Assembly: GCA_007922305.1 (NCBI GenBank)
Contig: ML677326.1
Location: 54,864,785-54,928,784, forward strand
DNA: 64,000 nt
Source of the DNA: Dermatemys mawii
Taxonomy: Eukaryota > Chordata > Testudines > Dermatemydidae
Reading direction: 5' to 3'
Shown: piece after piece, positions 22,896 through 34,419 of the stretch
How the letters are laid out: every line of letters begins with the position of its first letter
Position numbering within the stretch: the stretch's first letter is position 1
Position numbers and translations under genes: made by a program
Notes under the pieces: model-generated
Databases searched by the model: none
What the model was told of the DNA's origin: nothing
The model's input: the letters and a program-made list of their open reading frames with translations, nothing else

Positions 22896-24009
22896 ATTTA
22901 TAAAAAGCAGCAACCAGTTTGTAAAGTTCCTGTAAATCACATTCTTATAAGTAAAAAGAATAGTCTGTAAAATGTTTCCATTTGTGTCAAATATTTAAGA
23001 TTCAAAACCTGCAAAATCTTGTAAATTACTATTATAAACATTAGGTGGACTGTTTCCCACTGTGTCCCAAAGCCTGGCTTATCAGTCCTGTCATATCTAA
23101 ACACATGTTTAAGCACACATATATTAAGTGATAGATGTGCAGAAGCTGCACACATATGCTCATTTGCCACTACTGCATATAAAACTTTCTGCTCTACATA
23201 AAACAGCTGACAGAAAAGCATAGCTGCTTATGGAAAAGATTTTATCTTTACAACAGAAGTGATTTTATTAATTGGCAATCACTGGTGAATAAACTTTCAG
23301 ATATAATGAATGAAAACTAAAAGTGCTTTGACATCCATCCTCTCCCCCGCCAAAACAAAAATAAAGCATTATACCCGATCTATGGAGGATACATTTCTGC
23401 CAAATTCTGTGTAGATATACAATTTTTTAAAACAGATAAGTCAACAATGAAGCTCAGACTGCCAACAACCAATTTCAGACACAGCCCAACTTCAAAGGCT
23501 TCCTATTAAAAAAAATATCGAACGAGAGACCAAACAAGAACTGTACAGAAAATTCAAAGACATAAAAATGAACCGTATGAAATTTCACACTAATAGACCA
23601 TTTACATTTAGGGAAAAAAAACCAAAAAACTGGTAGCCACTTTAGAACGTAAACTATCTATGATGTTGCTACCAGGTGTCACCATAATAAAAAAGTAATA
23701 TTCAAAATTCTGAGCTGAGTAACCTTTAAATGGTTGCCATTCCCTCATAGATTAACAGAAATTCAGCTGTTGGGACCACGGGAGGCAGCACATCAAATGA
23801 CAACAGTATATCCATCTGGTAGTCCATACTTCTGACACAGGTCACACAAGATGGTACAAAGTAAAGTGAAAGAAGCCCCCTTGTGGAAAACTTTGCAATA
23901 CCCTCTTCAGAGAAAATTTCTAATGAAGCATATGGGTTTATATCCAATCTAATTTAACAGTGGATGTTCTCATTATTCATATAAAAGGTTTAAATATTTT
24001 AAAAATACT
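22896..24009 (-). other. Intron 2 tract, nothing recognised
   Basis: AT-rich intronic DNA; no gene or named repeat seen. Confidence 0.5.
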
Positions 24010-24575
24010 ATGAATTTTTGGCCTCTAATATCTTATGGCAATGAGTTCCAGATGTGGGATGCTGCGTAAAAGTATTTCCTTTTATCAGTTTGAAACATGC
24101 TGTCTTAACATCATTGAATGTCCCCTTTGTCTTCTATGGTTAAAAAAGGAAAACAGGATTTACTATAACTTTGCCCTTTATTATTCTTTATGCCCTGCGT
24201 TCCCTCACCAAACTAAACACTTTCAATCTTTTCAGACTGTCCACGTCTCTAAAACCCTTCTACTTCTACAAGATCATATGATATATAGGGTTACACAGTA
24301 CATCAAAGTGCACTACAGAACTCTTAGTGCACAGTAACAGGATTCACACAGCCAGTCAGTGTGCTATAGAATCACGCCCTAGCTTGCTATGCACTAAATA
24401 ATTGTGTAGACAAGTCATTAGAAATTGGCAATGCATAAGTAGTTCAAAATATTCCTTCCAATACATATTACATCACATTTCTCAGCAGTGAATTTCATTT
24501 GCCATTGTGCTGCCCATTTACCTAACTGCATTAGATTCCGCTGAATTTGCTTAGTCTCCTTACTTGTGACCAACC
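24010..24575 (-). mobile_element. Old CR1-like LINE fragment (RT end and 3' UTR)
   Basis: On the minus strand 24575-24418 encodes KETKQIQRNLMQLGKWAAQW followed by QMKFTAEKCDVICIGRN, the C-terminal CR1 RT block (WQMKF...KC.V...G). 24260-24030 matches the CR1 3' UTR (reverse of GGCAATGAGTTCCAGATGTG and AAAAGTATTTCC). The part between is too decayed to assign. Confidence 0.7.
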
Positions 24576-24579
24576 TATT

Positions 24580-25130
24580 TGACCAGTCAGCTGCAGGATT
24601 GGAATATGGAACCACTGAGATTCTAGGCTGATGCTTCCGCACCCCTATTGGAAGTGTAGGGTTTCCGCTGTGGGACCGTATGAAGCTAGACACTGCAAAA
24701 AGTACTGCCCAGCAGTGCCTGAGTGGTGACACCACTGACACCCCCCAGCCTAACTGATTGGTTCATGCTGGTATATAAATCAGGAAGCCACCATGGTGAG
24801 CTGTGTGAGCAAGGACATAGAACACCTGCTTGCTTCCACTCTAGACCTTGCCTTGTTGTGGACCTTCGACACGGGCTTCTGATCCTGGTTTGTCCCTGAC
24901 TGCTACTTGCCTGCTGTTTGTAACCTGGTGCCTGATCCTGACTTTCTGGTATCCTGACCTGGCTCAAACCCGACTGTGCTACTTGTCTCCCACCTGCAAC
25001 TTGGTACCTGACTCTGATTTCTGGCTCAACTCCAACCCCACTATTTGTCTCCTGACTGCAACTTGGTAATTGACGAGTACACACAGGCTACCCAAAGCCT
25101 GCCCCTGGCACTCCTTTTCCAGGTATCCTT
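24580..25130 (+). repeat. LTR-like interspersed repeat (tentative)
   Basis: A GC-richer block with a TATA-like GGTATATAAATCAGG at about 24771 is followed by degenerate tandem units around CTGACTGCTACTTGCCTGC and CTGCAACTTGGTACCTGAC. Composition and TATA position suggest an LTR. I could not find clean ends or a target duplication. Confidence 0.35.
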
Positions 25131-25134
25131 TTCC

Positions 25135-25560
25135 ACAGAATCATAAGTTAGAAAGGACCACAAATGTCATCTGGTCTAACCCTGTGCCAAGATGCAGCAT
25201 TTGTTGGGTCTAAGCCAGGCCTGCACAACATGTGGCCCAGGGGCCACATGCGGCCCGCACAGGCTCACTGTGCGGCCCACGGGGGGTGAGTAGGGGTGGG
25301 GCAAGCCAAGTGGTGGGTTGGGGGGAAGCAGATGGGGGCGGGGCTTTTCGGCCTGCAGCTGGTTTTTTTGCAGTAATATGGCCCTCGCTGCTTTCCGAGT
25401 TGTGCAGGCCTGGTCCAAGCCATCCAAGACAGATGGCTATCCAGCCTCCTTTTGAAAACCTCCCATGAAGGAGCTTCCACAATCTACCTGAAGGTATTAA
25501 TATCACAAGTCCTATCACTGAAAATTGGAAGAACCTACTGTTAACCTATTGCCATGTTGA
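25135..25560 (-). mobile_element. CR1 3' end, split by a hAT element
   Basis: 25135-25215 (ACAGAATCATAAGTTAGAAA, ATCTGGTCTAACC) and 25421-25560 (GATGGCTATCCAGCCTCCTT, TGAAGGAGCTTCCACAAT) are two halves of one CR1 3' UTR in minus orientation, separated by the hAT insertion at 25216-25412. Confidence 0.8.
25216..25412. mobile_element. Small hAT element in a CR1 tail
   Basis: A 197-bp element runs from CAGGCCTGCACAACATGTGG to CCGAGTTGTGCAGGCCTG, with inverted ends. It is flanked by GTCTAAGC and GTCCAAGC, an 8-bp target duplication with one mismatch. The GC-rich interior is non-coding. Confidence 0.88.
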
Positions 25561-28500
25561 AAATCAACTCAGCTGTTAGCTACAAGAATGTGTATTGAAC
25601 CAGAGAGATTCTGACCTTGTTTTCCAGCATTGTCTAACTTGTGTTTATTAGGTATTATAGAAAAACAAAGAAAGACAGAGAAAGCTCACACATTATTCCT
25701 CATTTTTATATTTTCCTATAAACTGTTCCAGAGGTTATCTGTAAAGAATCTTGCATCTGATTTATAACAAAACTACGTTCATCACGCCACCGGATGTTTC
25801 AAAAACAAAATTCAGAAGGCAAGCAGAGATGCAAATAGTTGGAGTATTGTGGATGTCGATAGGTATTTGTACAAAAGGAGGGAAAAGTTTTGCTGTTGTA
25901 AGGAGATGTGATTACATGCTATTCTATATATCACCAAAGCAAAGTTGAAATCTGGTGGACACATACTAGTTTCACATTCTAGAAACCAGTTTATAATTTG
26001 ACCGCAAAATCTATTAAGATTGTCTCTAATGAGGCCTCTACTCTCTTAAATGAACTTGAAATACCACTTCTGAAATCAGAAGAGCTCTTTATGAATATGG
26101 ATTAGAGACTGTATATTTTGTATCTTGATATTTTTATAACTGAAAATAGAGAGAGTAAAAGAGAATCACTTCTGACTATCAGCTAAGGACATGCAAGTAT
26201 CTGTAGACTGACTTTAAATTAATCGTACATTCAGACCATTGGCTTTTCATCCAACGTCTGTGTCATAAAAATTTTGACTGATTTCAAATAGGAGTAATGC
26301 CAGTTTGGAGCAGAAACCTTTTCTGGTATTCCTCATCTACGATACAAAATTATTGGCAATATGTGTACTATCCTCTGTGCATGCTACACTTTTAGCTATT
26401 GTGTGCCTTTAAATTTATTTATTTAATAGAGGAAAATTTTCCCCTTCGTATTTACTCAAGGCAGGTTACATATTCCAACTATATTCTGTTTTAAATGTGT
26501 ATTTATCTGGATCAAGTTTGGAGTTTTAGTTACACTTATTTGGAAGAATGTCTACCACTCTATTATCATGCACTCTAATGTATCATGGTCCAAGACAGAA
26601 TGGCAGCTGAAATCCATTCAAAAATTCAATTTAAAGGTCATAGAAAATATTTGTATGTTTGCTTTATGAAAGAAGGGGGTATCTGATCTTGATTGTACTG
26701 CCAAGTTTCATCTTTATGAAGTTTAAGTACTGTTATCACATAATTTGTGTTCTTGAAATAGAGAAAGACATTGATGATAAAGTTTAGTGATTGCATCCTG
26801 ATCCCAAAAAAGCTGTATAAATCACCAGAAAAATGGTAATGACAGCCTTATTTTAAAGCTAAAAAACAAAATGTTCTGCTTGTTTCTTCCTTCCTTCTAA
26901 GAGGAAAAAAATTTAATAGTAAATCATGTTCTGTTCCTGTAATAGCTTAAAAAAAATCTTAAAAATCTGATTACAAAAGACAACCATCATGAAACATCTG
27001 TGAGCAATTTAATAGCATTTTGTGCTCTAGTAGATTTAATAGACCTATCATATTGACATAAAACCAAGGAAGGTCTAGACTTTTTTTAATTCTACAAATC
27101 CAACCTAATCCCTGCAGGTCTAACAGTCAGTCAACATTACACCTGTAGGTTGAAAGTACTACCTACAGGATAAATGTGCTATTTATAAGCTATAATACTA
27201 AGCCTCTATACGCCCAGTAAGATCTTACTCCTAGCCATTTCCAGAGACCTGATCTAATTTCTTGGATAGTCAGTGTAGCGACTCGTTACCAACAAGCCTG
27301 TGAAGGGCACTCCCAGTCCACAATAATCAATACATTCAGTCAGACTGCTCTCACAATTCTGCATTTGCCAATTGCAGTTTGAAACAGTGTGTGCATCTAA
27401 TGGCTTCAAATGTATGCTATGAATCGCCAATGTGAGCTATAATGTGATACTTTTTCTAAGAAGCGTTAAATTAAACAATTTCAAATAGTTTAAGTGCCAA
27501 ATGGATTCTCCCTCCTCCTTTCTCTCCCAACACTAGATAAATCCTTTTCCTGGCTGCATTTATGTGGAACAGTGGTGACATCAAGTGGCAGATAAAATAA
27601 ATACCAGGTACAAATTAATTCCATTTAACAGCACAGAGTAAGTTTTCCCTATAGTTTAAACTGATTTTACAAAATTTCACATTGAACTTAAAAAATCATG
27701 ACTGGCCAGACTAAAATAGGAATAGATTAGAATTTGTTTTTATGCAGCACCTTTCATACTCCAAGTATGAAGTTAACACAGACAGATACAGGAAGATCAG
27801 GCACAGCAGTAGCAATTCAAATTTGTCATGAAATTACAGATATCCCACGTCTCCCCAGAGGAAAGGAAATACTTTTGGAGTAGGGGAGAGGAGAGGTGGG
27901 AGAAGGTGAAGGGGGATTGATCATATCTGTTTCCTGAAGGAGCAGAAACCTTTGTCCCACAGACATCACGGTGAAGCTAGCATGCAGCTAGTCAGTTTCT
28001 CTCTAGGTTTTCTTCACTTCTACCCGGAACATTTTGTCTAAAAGCAGAACAAGTAGAATCTTCTACTACTGTGGGTGATCTATCTGAAATGAATTGATGA
28101 TCTCAGTTTCTGGCAGCAGGTCTTCATATCAGACAACAACAACAACAGGTATTGCTGAGTGACCATCCTTAAGAGACACAAAAACTGAATGACTGTGGAA
28201 AGAGAGTTAATTTCTAACTCTGTACACATGCATGCGTTTGCCTTCCAGAAAACAGGCATTATCTTAGCAACTTGGAAAAATGTGTATTCCCAATGAAGTA
28301 CAGTGTCTGTCCTATGAATGCAAGGCTACCAATATGGCAACTTAATGCTACCATAAATTCATAAAAATAATAAAGTCAGTATTCAGAAATGCATTCCCAC
28401 CACAATAGCTATTATCTTTTCTGATGACAGTGGCTAAAAATAATCCTTATAGGCTTCTACAATATGTAACATTCCTGGAATCCTTACAACAATCTGAAGA

Positions 28501-29828
28501 TTAGAACATATCATTTGAGTTAGTGCTCAAATCATTGCTCAGAAATTATAACTCACAAAGCAGCAGGGGAAAAAATGTAGTGCAGGAAACAATTCTGAAG
28601 TGACAAAGAGACTAATTAGATACCCTCATGGATCTTTTTCATTTTTACAACTCTTGAATACCAAAAGAAGAAAGATATAGAATAGGTATTGTGGTCAAGT
28701 TAGAGTTCCCCTCAACTTAAGAGGGAGAGATGCAATTATAGTGGGCGATTTAATACTGAATATATTAAGAATAAAGTTCTCATCTATATTTTAGTTTTTT
28801 AATTCTTAAGAAATCCAGTATCATGGTCTCGCTCGCTTAAAAAATTATGTTTTCTATTTCAACCATAACCTTATCTATGTATCTACCATGTAGTCATTTT
28901 GACCTATATCTTTTTAAAAGTGTCCAGTCATTTAGGATGTCCAGCTTTAAATGTACAGGGCTCAATTTTCGGAGGCATTAAGCACTTATATTGACTTCTC
29001 TGGGAGCCGTAATGGCTAAAAAATTCAGGCTAAAATTAATGAACAGTTTTGAAAACGTAGGCCTTACTGAACAACTTACTGAAACATTCCAATAACTAAT
29101 TTACTTCTAAAATTATATAAAGAGGAGATTATCAAACCAGTCTTGAACCCTTCATAAATAAATTGCATTTTTAAGCTGAATTCCAATTTCAAAAGATTTG
29201 TGATTCATCATGCCACCTAGTGGTAACTATTTTGTACTGCTCACTTTTCTGATGCTTTGCTCAAAAGTGGTATGGTACTAGTTCAGTAGCTGCAATAAAG
29301 TTTTTTTAAAAAACACATTTTTTCCATTCACAATCATCTTCTGCAGTTAGGTCTGCTCATTATCTTCTCCAACAGCCTTTCACTGACCAGCACATTAGTG
29401 TCATAGTCAAATTTTGAATTCAAGCCTGCCCATGACGTATTTTTATATACCAAGTTTTGTTAGGAAGAATAGTTAAAACAAAACTGCATTTATTTTTAAG
29501 ATTTGCACTATTATTCACAAACTATCCAACTAAAATCCCCAAACAGTATTTTCAGATATTCTGCTTACAGCACTAAAATCCTAAACTTATAACTGCAAGA
29601 CTTTCTGCAAGTCAGAAAACATTACATGGATTACTATTGTCATCTCAACAGAAAGGAAAAGGTCCATGACCTTTTGCAAATAAACAAACAGCCATTTAAT
29701 ACTGTGAAGTCTTAACAGCCCACCCTCATACTTGATATAGGTCCATGTGGACCTTAAATAATCCAGAAGTGGGCCTGAGGATTGCTATTATGATACATCA
29801 TTTTTGCTGTTAACTAGATGTGACCAAG

Positions 29829-29870
29829 TATATTTAGCATTCCAACTTACATCTGGAAAATATTCTATCC
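29829..29870. repeat. 42-bp direct repeat, copy 1
   Basis: Begins TATATTTAGCATTCCAACTT and ends AATATTCTATCC. It is identical base for base to 30404-30445; the flanks differ at once on both sides. Confidence 0.93.
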
Positions 29871-30403
29871 AGTTTATAGGCAATCCACACATAAATGATA
29901 GTTATGTAAATATATTTTATAAAACCAAAAGGTGATCTGGAGAGGTGGTGAGCAAACAGCCCTCAAACTGAGCATTTCAGTCAGTTTGGCTTACTGTTTT
30001 TCCCATGACTTAATAGGGGACAGCTAGCATCTCCCAGGCTATTTAGTCAAGCTAGCAACTGGAGCCTGTGCTGCAATGGCTAACGCTCCCCATCCCATCC
30101 CAGCCTCCCCTACTTACAGCCTGACCATCATCCTTCAGTCCCCAAAGAACAAACTTTTTCAGAGTGGTGGCTACATTTTTTAAAGTGCATGGAAGCACGT
30201 GTATCTCAATCACATCTCTTAATCAGCCAGTGCCCAGTTGTGGAATACAATTTGTGCAAAGATCCCAAATTTGGGATTACCAATTTTTTTTATATATATA
30301 TATATTATAAAATGAATGCAGGAAAGTTAAAACAATGCAGGATTCATTCTTTTTCATGTAAATAACTTTCTGTCACATCAGTTTTAAGATTCTTTATTTC
30401 TGA

Positions 30404-30445
30404 TATATTTAGCATTCCAACTTACATCTGGAAAATATTCTATCC
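30404..30445. repeat. 42-bp direct repeat, copy 2
   Basis: Exact second copy of 29829-29870, 575 bp from copy start to copy start. Confidence 0.93.
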
Positions 30446-33400
30446 TTTTTAAAAATAAAAATAAGGGGACACAAATTATATGGAATTGTGGTAATTTAGA
30501 AACAAAAATGAATGGTGGCCCTACATAACGTATTTTGCAGACTATGGTCCCAATAAATATTTGTTGTTTTACCACAAACAGTTTAATATTTCAGATTATG
30601 TTGCACTCGGTAAAAACGATGCTTTTTCACACTGAGCTTTGATTTCTCTCATGCTACTCTGCACATTACATTTTCACCTTTTATCACAGAACTTACATCA
30701 GGGACTCTATGCTGGTATTTTTCTGCTTTATATTGCTCTCCTATCTGTATTACTAAAGATTGTGTAGTTAGTTTTGAAAAGGTTTTGACCCCTCCCCCCA
30801 AATGCAAAAGGGGTAAAACAACATCCTACCCTATTTGCCTGGTTGTCTGGAAACATAAGAAAAAATGACGTGAAAAAGAGGCTCCTTATGGCCTATATGA
30901 AATAATGTATTTTTAATCATACATTGTTTTGCAATGGGCTGATTTTAGAAGTGTAACAGACTTTTGGAGAAGGCTAATCTTAGTATTAACATTTATCTCT
31001 CATGCTTTATTGCCAAAGGTTAAACGATTATAGTAATAAAATTTATTTGATGTTGATTTGATTTGTTAATCATGACAGCTCTTGTGTACCCCAAATGCTA
31101 ACTTGTGTTTATCATCATATTGCTAACTTGTGTTCTAGCATGGTATTTTCCCCTGTGACAAGCTTGCTGAGGAAATGATACTGAGCATATAGGGTTAATG
31201 AATGAACTGGGTTTCTTTTTTGTGCTACTGAATATCTGACATGGGTGAGCAACACTTCATTTGCCCAAAAGCATTTAGAACAAAAGAAAGCACATGATGA
31301 GAGTGGACAAGAGAGGCCTGGGAAGTCTTGCATACAGCAGATGGAAAAAAGCTGCGAAGTCTAGCGGAGAACTTGAATACAGAACTCTGAAAGTGCTGGG
31401 CAATATACATTTGATTTTTGGAATCTAATGTTCTGTTACAGCTTAGTCTCCCCATTTCAGACTGAGTACATACACAAATAAATGCACTTACAAATATCAA
31501 TGCCTGTGCCAATGTCTTTTTTCCCCAGCAGGGGAATAACCCATATTTGGAGTGCAACGACAATGGGAAAATTTATAATGGCAGTAGCGCATACTGTTAA
31601 AGCACACTGGCTCTGTGTACACTCTTCTACTGTTAGTGGCACTGGTAGAACTGGACTGGTACAGAAAAATGCTTACACATTTTCCTGCTACACAAGACCT
31701 GGAGGTTTGATCTGCCAGTACATTGCTAATTATATTTTTAAACAGCTATATTTTCCCCTTTTGGAGTCTTGCCAACAAAGCAGCTTATGAAGACATGCAG
31801 TCAAAAGTACAGCCTTCTTCAAGTTTGAGCGCTATAACTCACTTGATTCTCATAAACTTAAGTCTCAGTAAAACACTTTTATTATGCTATTTGCATAATA
31901 AAACTTTTTTTTGGTAGTTCATGGAATTATTATAATGTGCCACATTACAAAAATTGATCTTTCCCTAGGCTTCATGTATAATGAAAGCAAGTCCTTAATA
32001 CTTGGTTTCCAAGGATGCAGATACCAACTATAATTACTAAAAGCTTATTTAATTAAACAGTATCGTATGTGTAATTAGTACAACAATGCAATTAAGCAAA
32101 TCACCATCTTCATGAAGAAAGTAAGTTTTGGTGTTGAGTCCTTCTGTGGAATCTCCTTGGTTATACAGTGGAGCTGACAGGAAAATTAACAGCTGTTTAG
32201 AACAGGGGGTTTTCTTTGAGCTTCCCCTGTCCCTTGACATGCTGTAAAAACTCCAGGGCCCATCTGGAGGAGATGGGGAGGTAAACAGGGCTCAGGGCAG
32301 GAGCCTTGGGCATAGATGTAGTCAGACTTCTATTTGGGGCGGGGAGTGCCACTGGTGCAGGGAGGAGTGCTCACCTCAGCAGCCTGTCTGGCTTGGGTGG
32401 GGATAGTTAAAGGACATGCCCTGTAAGGGCTATAATGTAATTGAAGATGGAAATGGGAGGGGAGAAACCCTGGAAAAACTGGGAGGAAGAGCAACAATAA
32501 ATGCAAAGGAGCAACATAATTAACATCTGGATCTTACTGGTTTAAAGATTATTGAGAACAATTCTATGATAATTTGCTGCTTTATCTTCAAATAATAATA
32601 CACACCCAATTTGCTTTGATAGAAAGTCTTATTTTAAAGTTATATCACAATGAATATTTTTTTGCCAGCAAAACAGCCTGACTCAATTTCTAACTTAAAA
32701 ATGGTAACTTGCTGACCAAAGTCAGATTTTAAGAAGTGCAGGATTTATGCAGCAGCAGACTGAGGTATTTGATGCTAAGCACTGAGCATCTGAAACACAG
32801 ATGCCTTGGATCTATTATTATGTAAGAGACAATTAACCTAATTCACCACATTATGTCACAAACATGCATGCAAATAGTTTAATCTACCAGTCGTCAAACT
32901 ACTCAATTTTTTCTCCTATAACTGAAAGGTCATATATAGGTAAATAGTGGGAGGAGGGCAAGAGATGAAAAATCTAGCATAAATAAAATCCTAACAAAAC
33001 CATCATATTTGCAACCACAATTTCTACTGGTTATATAATAAAATGGCAAATAGAGGAACAATATGTTGAATACTCATCCTTTCTTAGGACCAACATAGTT
33101 AATTATCCCGGTTTATTATCCTGACATATAATCTGATCAACAGAATAAACATCTCTGGCCTAAGGGCTCTAACATAAGATAAAAGTTAGTAAATAGGACA
33201 GACACGGAGTTTCTAAGTATTATTTATTCACAGTATACCCTAAGAGAATATTTCTTGATTTAAGTTTCTAATACAGATACTCATTTAGATTGTATTTAGT
33301 TTGAATTAATTTAGCACAATGAACCCTCTCTACCAAAAGGAGGTATATGGATTTAGGCCACATATGGATTTAGGTTATTCTATCAAATATGTCTTTTTAA

Positions 33401-34419
33401 TAGGAGAACTTTGTTACCTCACTGACAATCAGAAGAGAAAAAGTTGCAAGCAGTAGAAGTCCTGTAGTTTCGGTCTTGGATACATTCTGCTGTGTAGTTT
33501 TATATGCAGGAATGTTAGCCCTACCTATCGTTAGCCCCACCTATCGTTTGCCTGACACTTCCCATTATCAGATTTTGTGTTCAATTGCTTATAACTTCCA
33601 CAAACTTTAACAGTTTGTTCTGGAAGTTTACATGGTGCGTATATTCCCTTTCAAAAAAAAATTTTAGGAAAATTTCAGCCAAAGTGGTTCAGCCATTTCA
33701 GAGAACAAAGTTAGTGAAAAATACGTTGTTTTGCCCATATTAATTTTTTTTTTTTTAGCAATTTTCTCTAAGAACTCTAGCATCTCAATGCTTGGTAGCA
33801 GGGACTTGAAATTTCACAAGGGTTGTAGTCATTGTGTCAGGGATGTGTCTGGTCCATGAAAATCCATGTATATTTGGCCGAATTATAAGCCTTTGGAGTA
33901 AAAACTGCAGTTCACACATGCTCAGTAGATATTACTTAGATTTTAGCTGCTTTAATCTCTGAAGAATCCATTCTCACCAAGAATGCTTGAGCCTCTCTCA
34001 GCTCCTATGCTGACAAGCCTGTGCATACACCATCCCCACAGAGCAATGGTGGACGCTCCCTCGAGACCAGGCAATCTTAATACTGGCATGTCCTAACTTT
34101 TGAGTGCTTGATTTTGCAAGCTTAATAATGTTTTTAATGTAGGTTTGTGTGTGTAATTTGAAAAAAAAAAAAAAACAAACAAAAAAGAATATGCAGCTCC
34201 AATTTCAATTGTTTCTTGGGGGTTAAGGAACAGTAAAGAAATGTGTGCTTTTAATAGAGCTAGAAAAACCACACATTTGCTTTGCATGCGAGACACATCT
34301 GAATACCGAGTAGTTTTAGAAACATCTACTATTCTACAGAAAATCACCACGTGAGACAAGATGAAACAATAGTTTGCTTAATCCAGGTAATAGGAAAATT
34401 CATCCATGCTTACCTGAAA

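Larger units (their letters stand above)
25561..34419 (-). other. Long repeat-poor part of intron 2
   Basis: About 8.9 kb with few nameable elements. Visible details are an (AAC)n run near 28135, TA-rich simple sequence near 30290, a 42-bp exact direct repeat (29829-29870, 30404-30445), and a 16-bp near-perfect tandem duplication at 33515-33546. 33420-34080 reads like an old interspersed repeat of unknown class. No exon could be supported. Confidence 0.55.
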
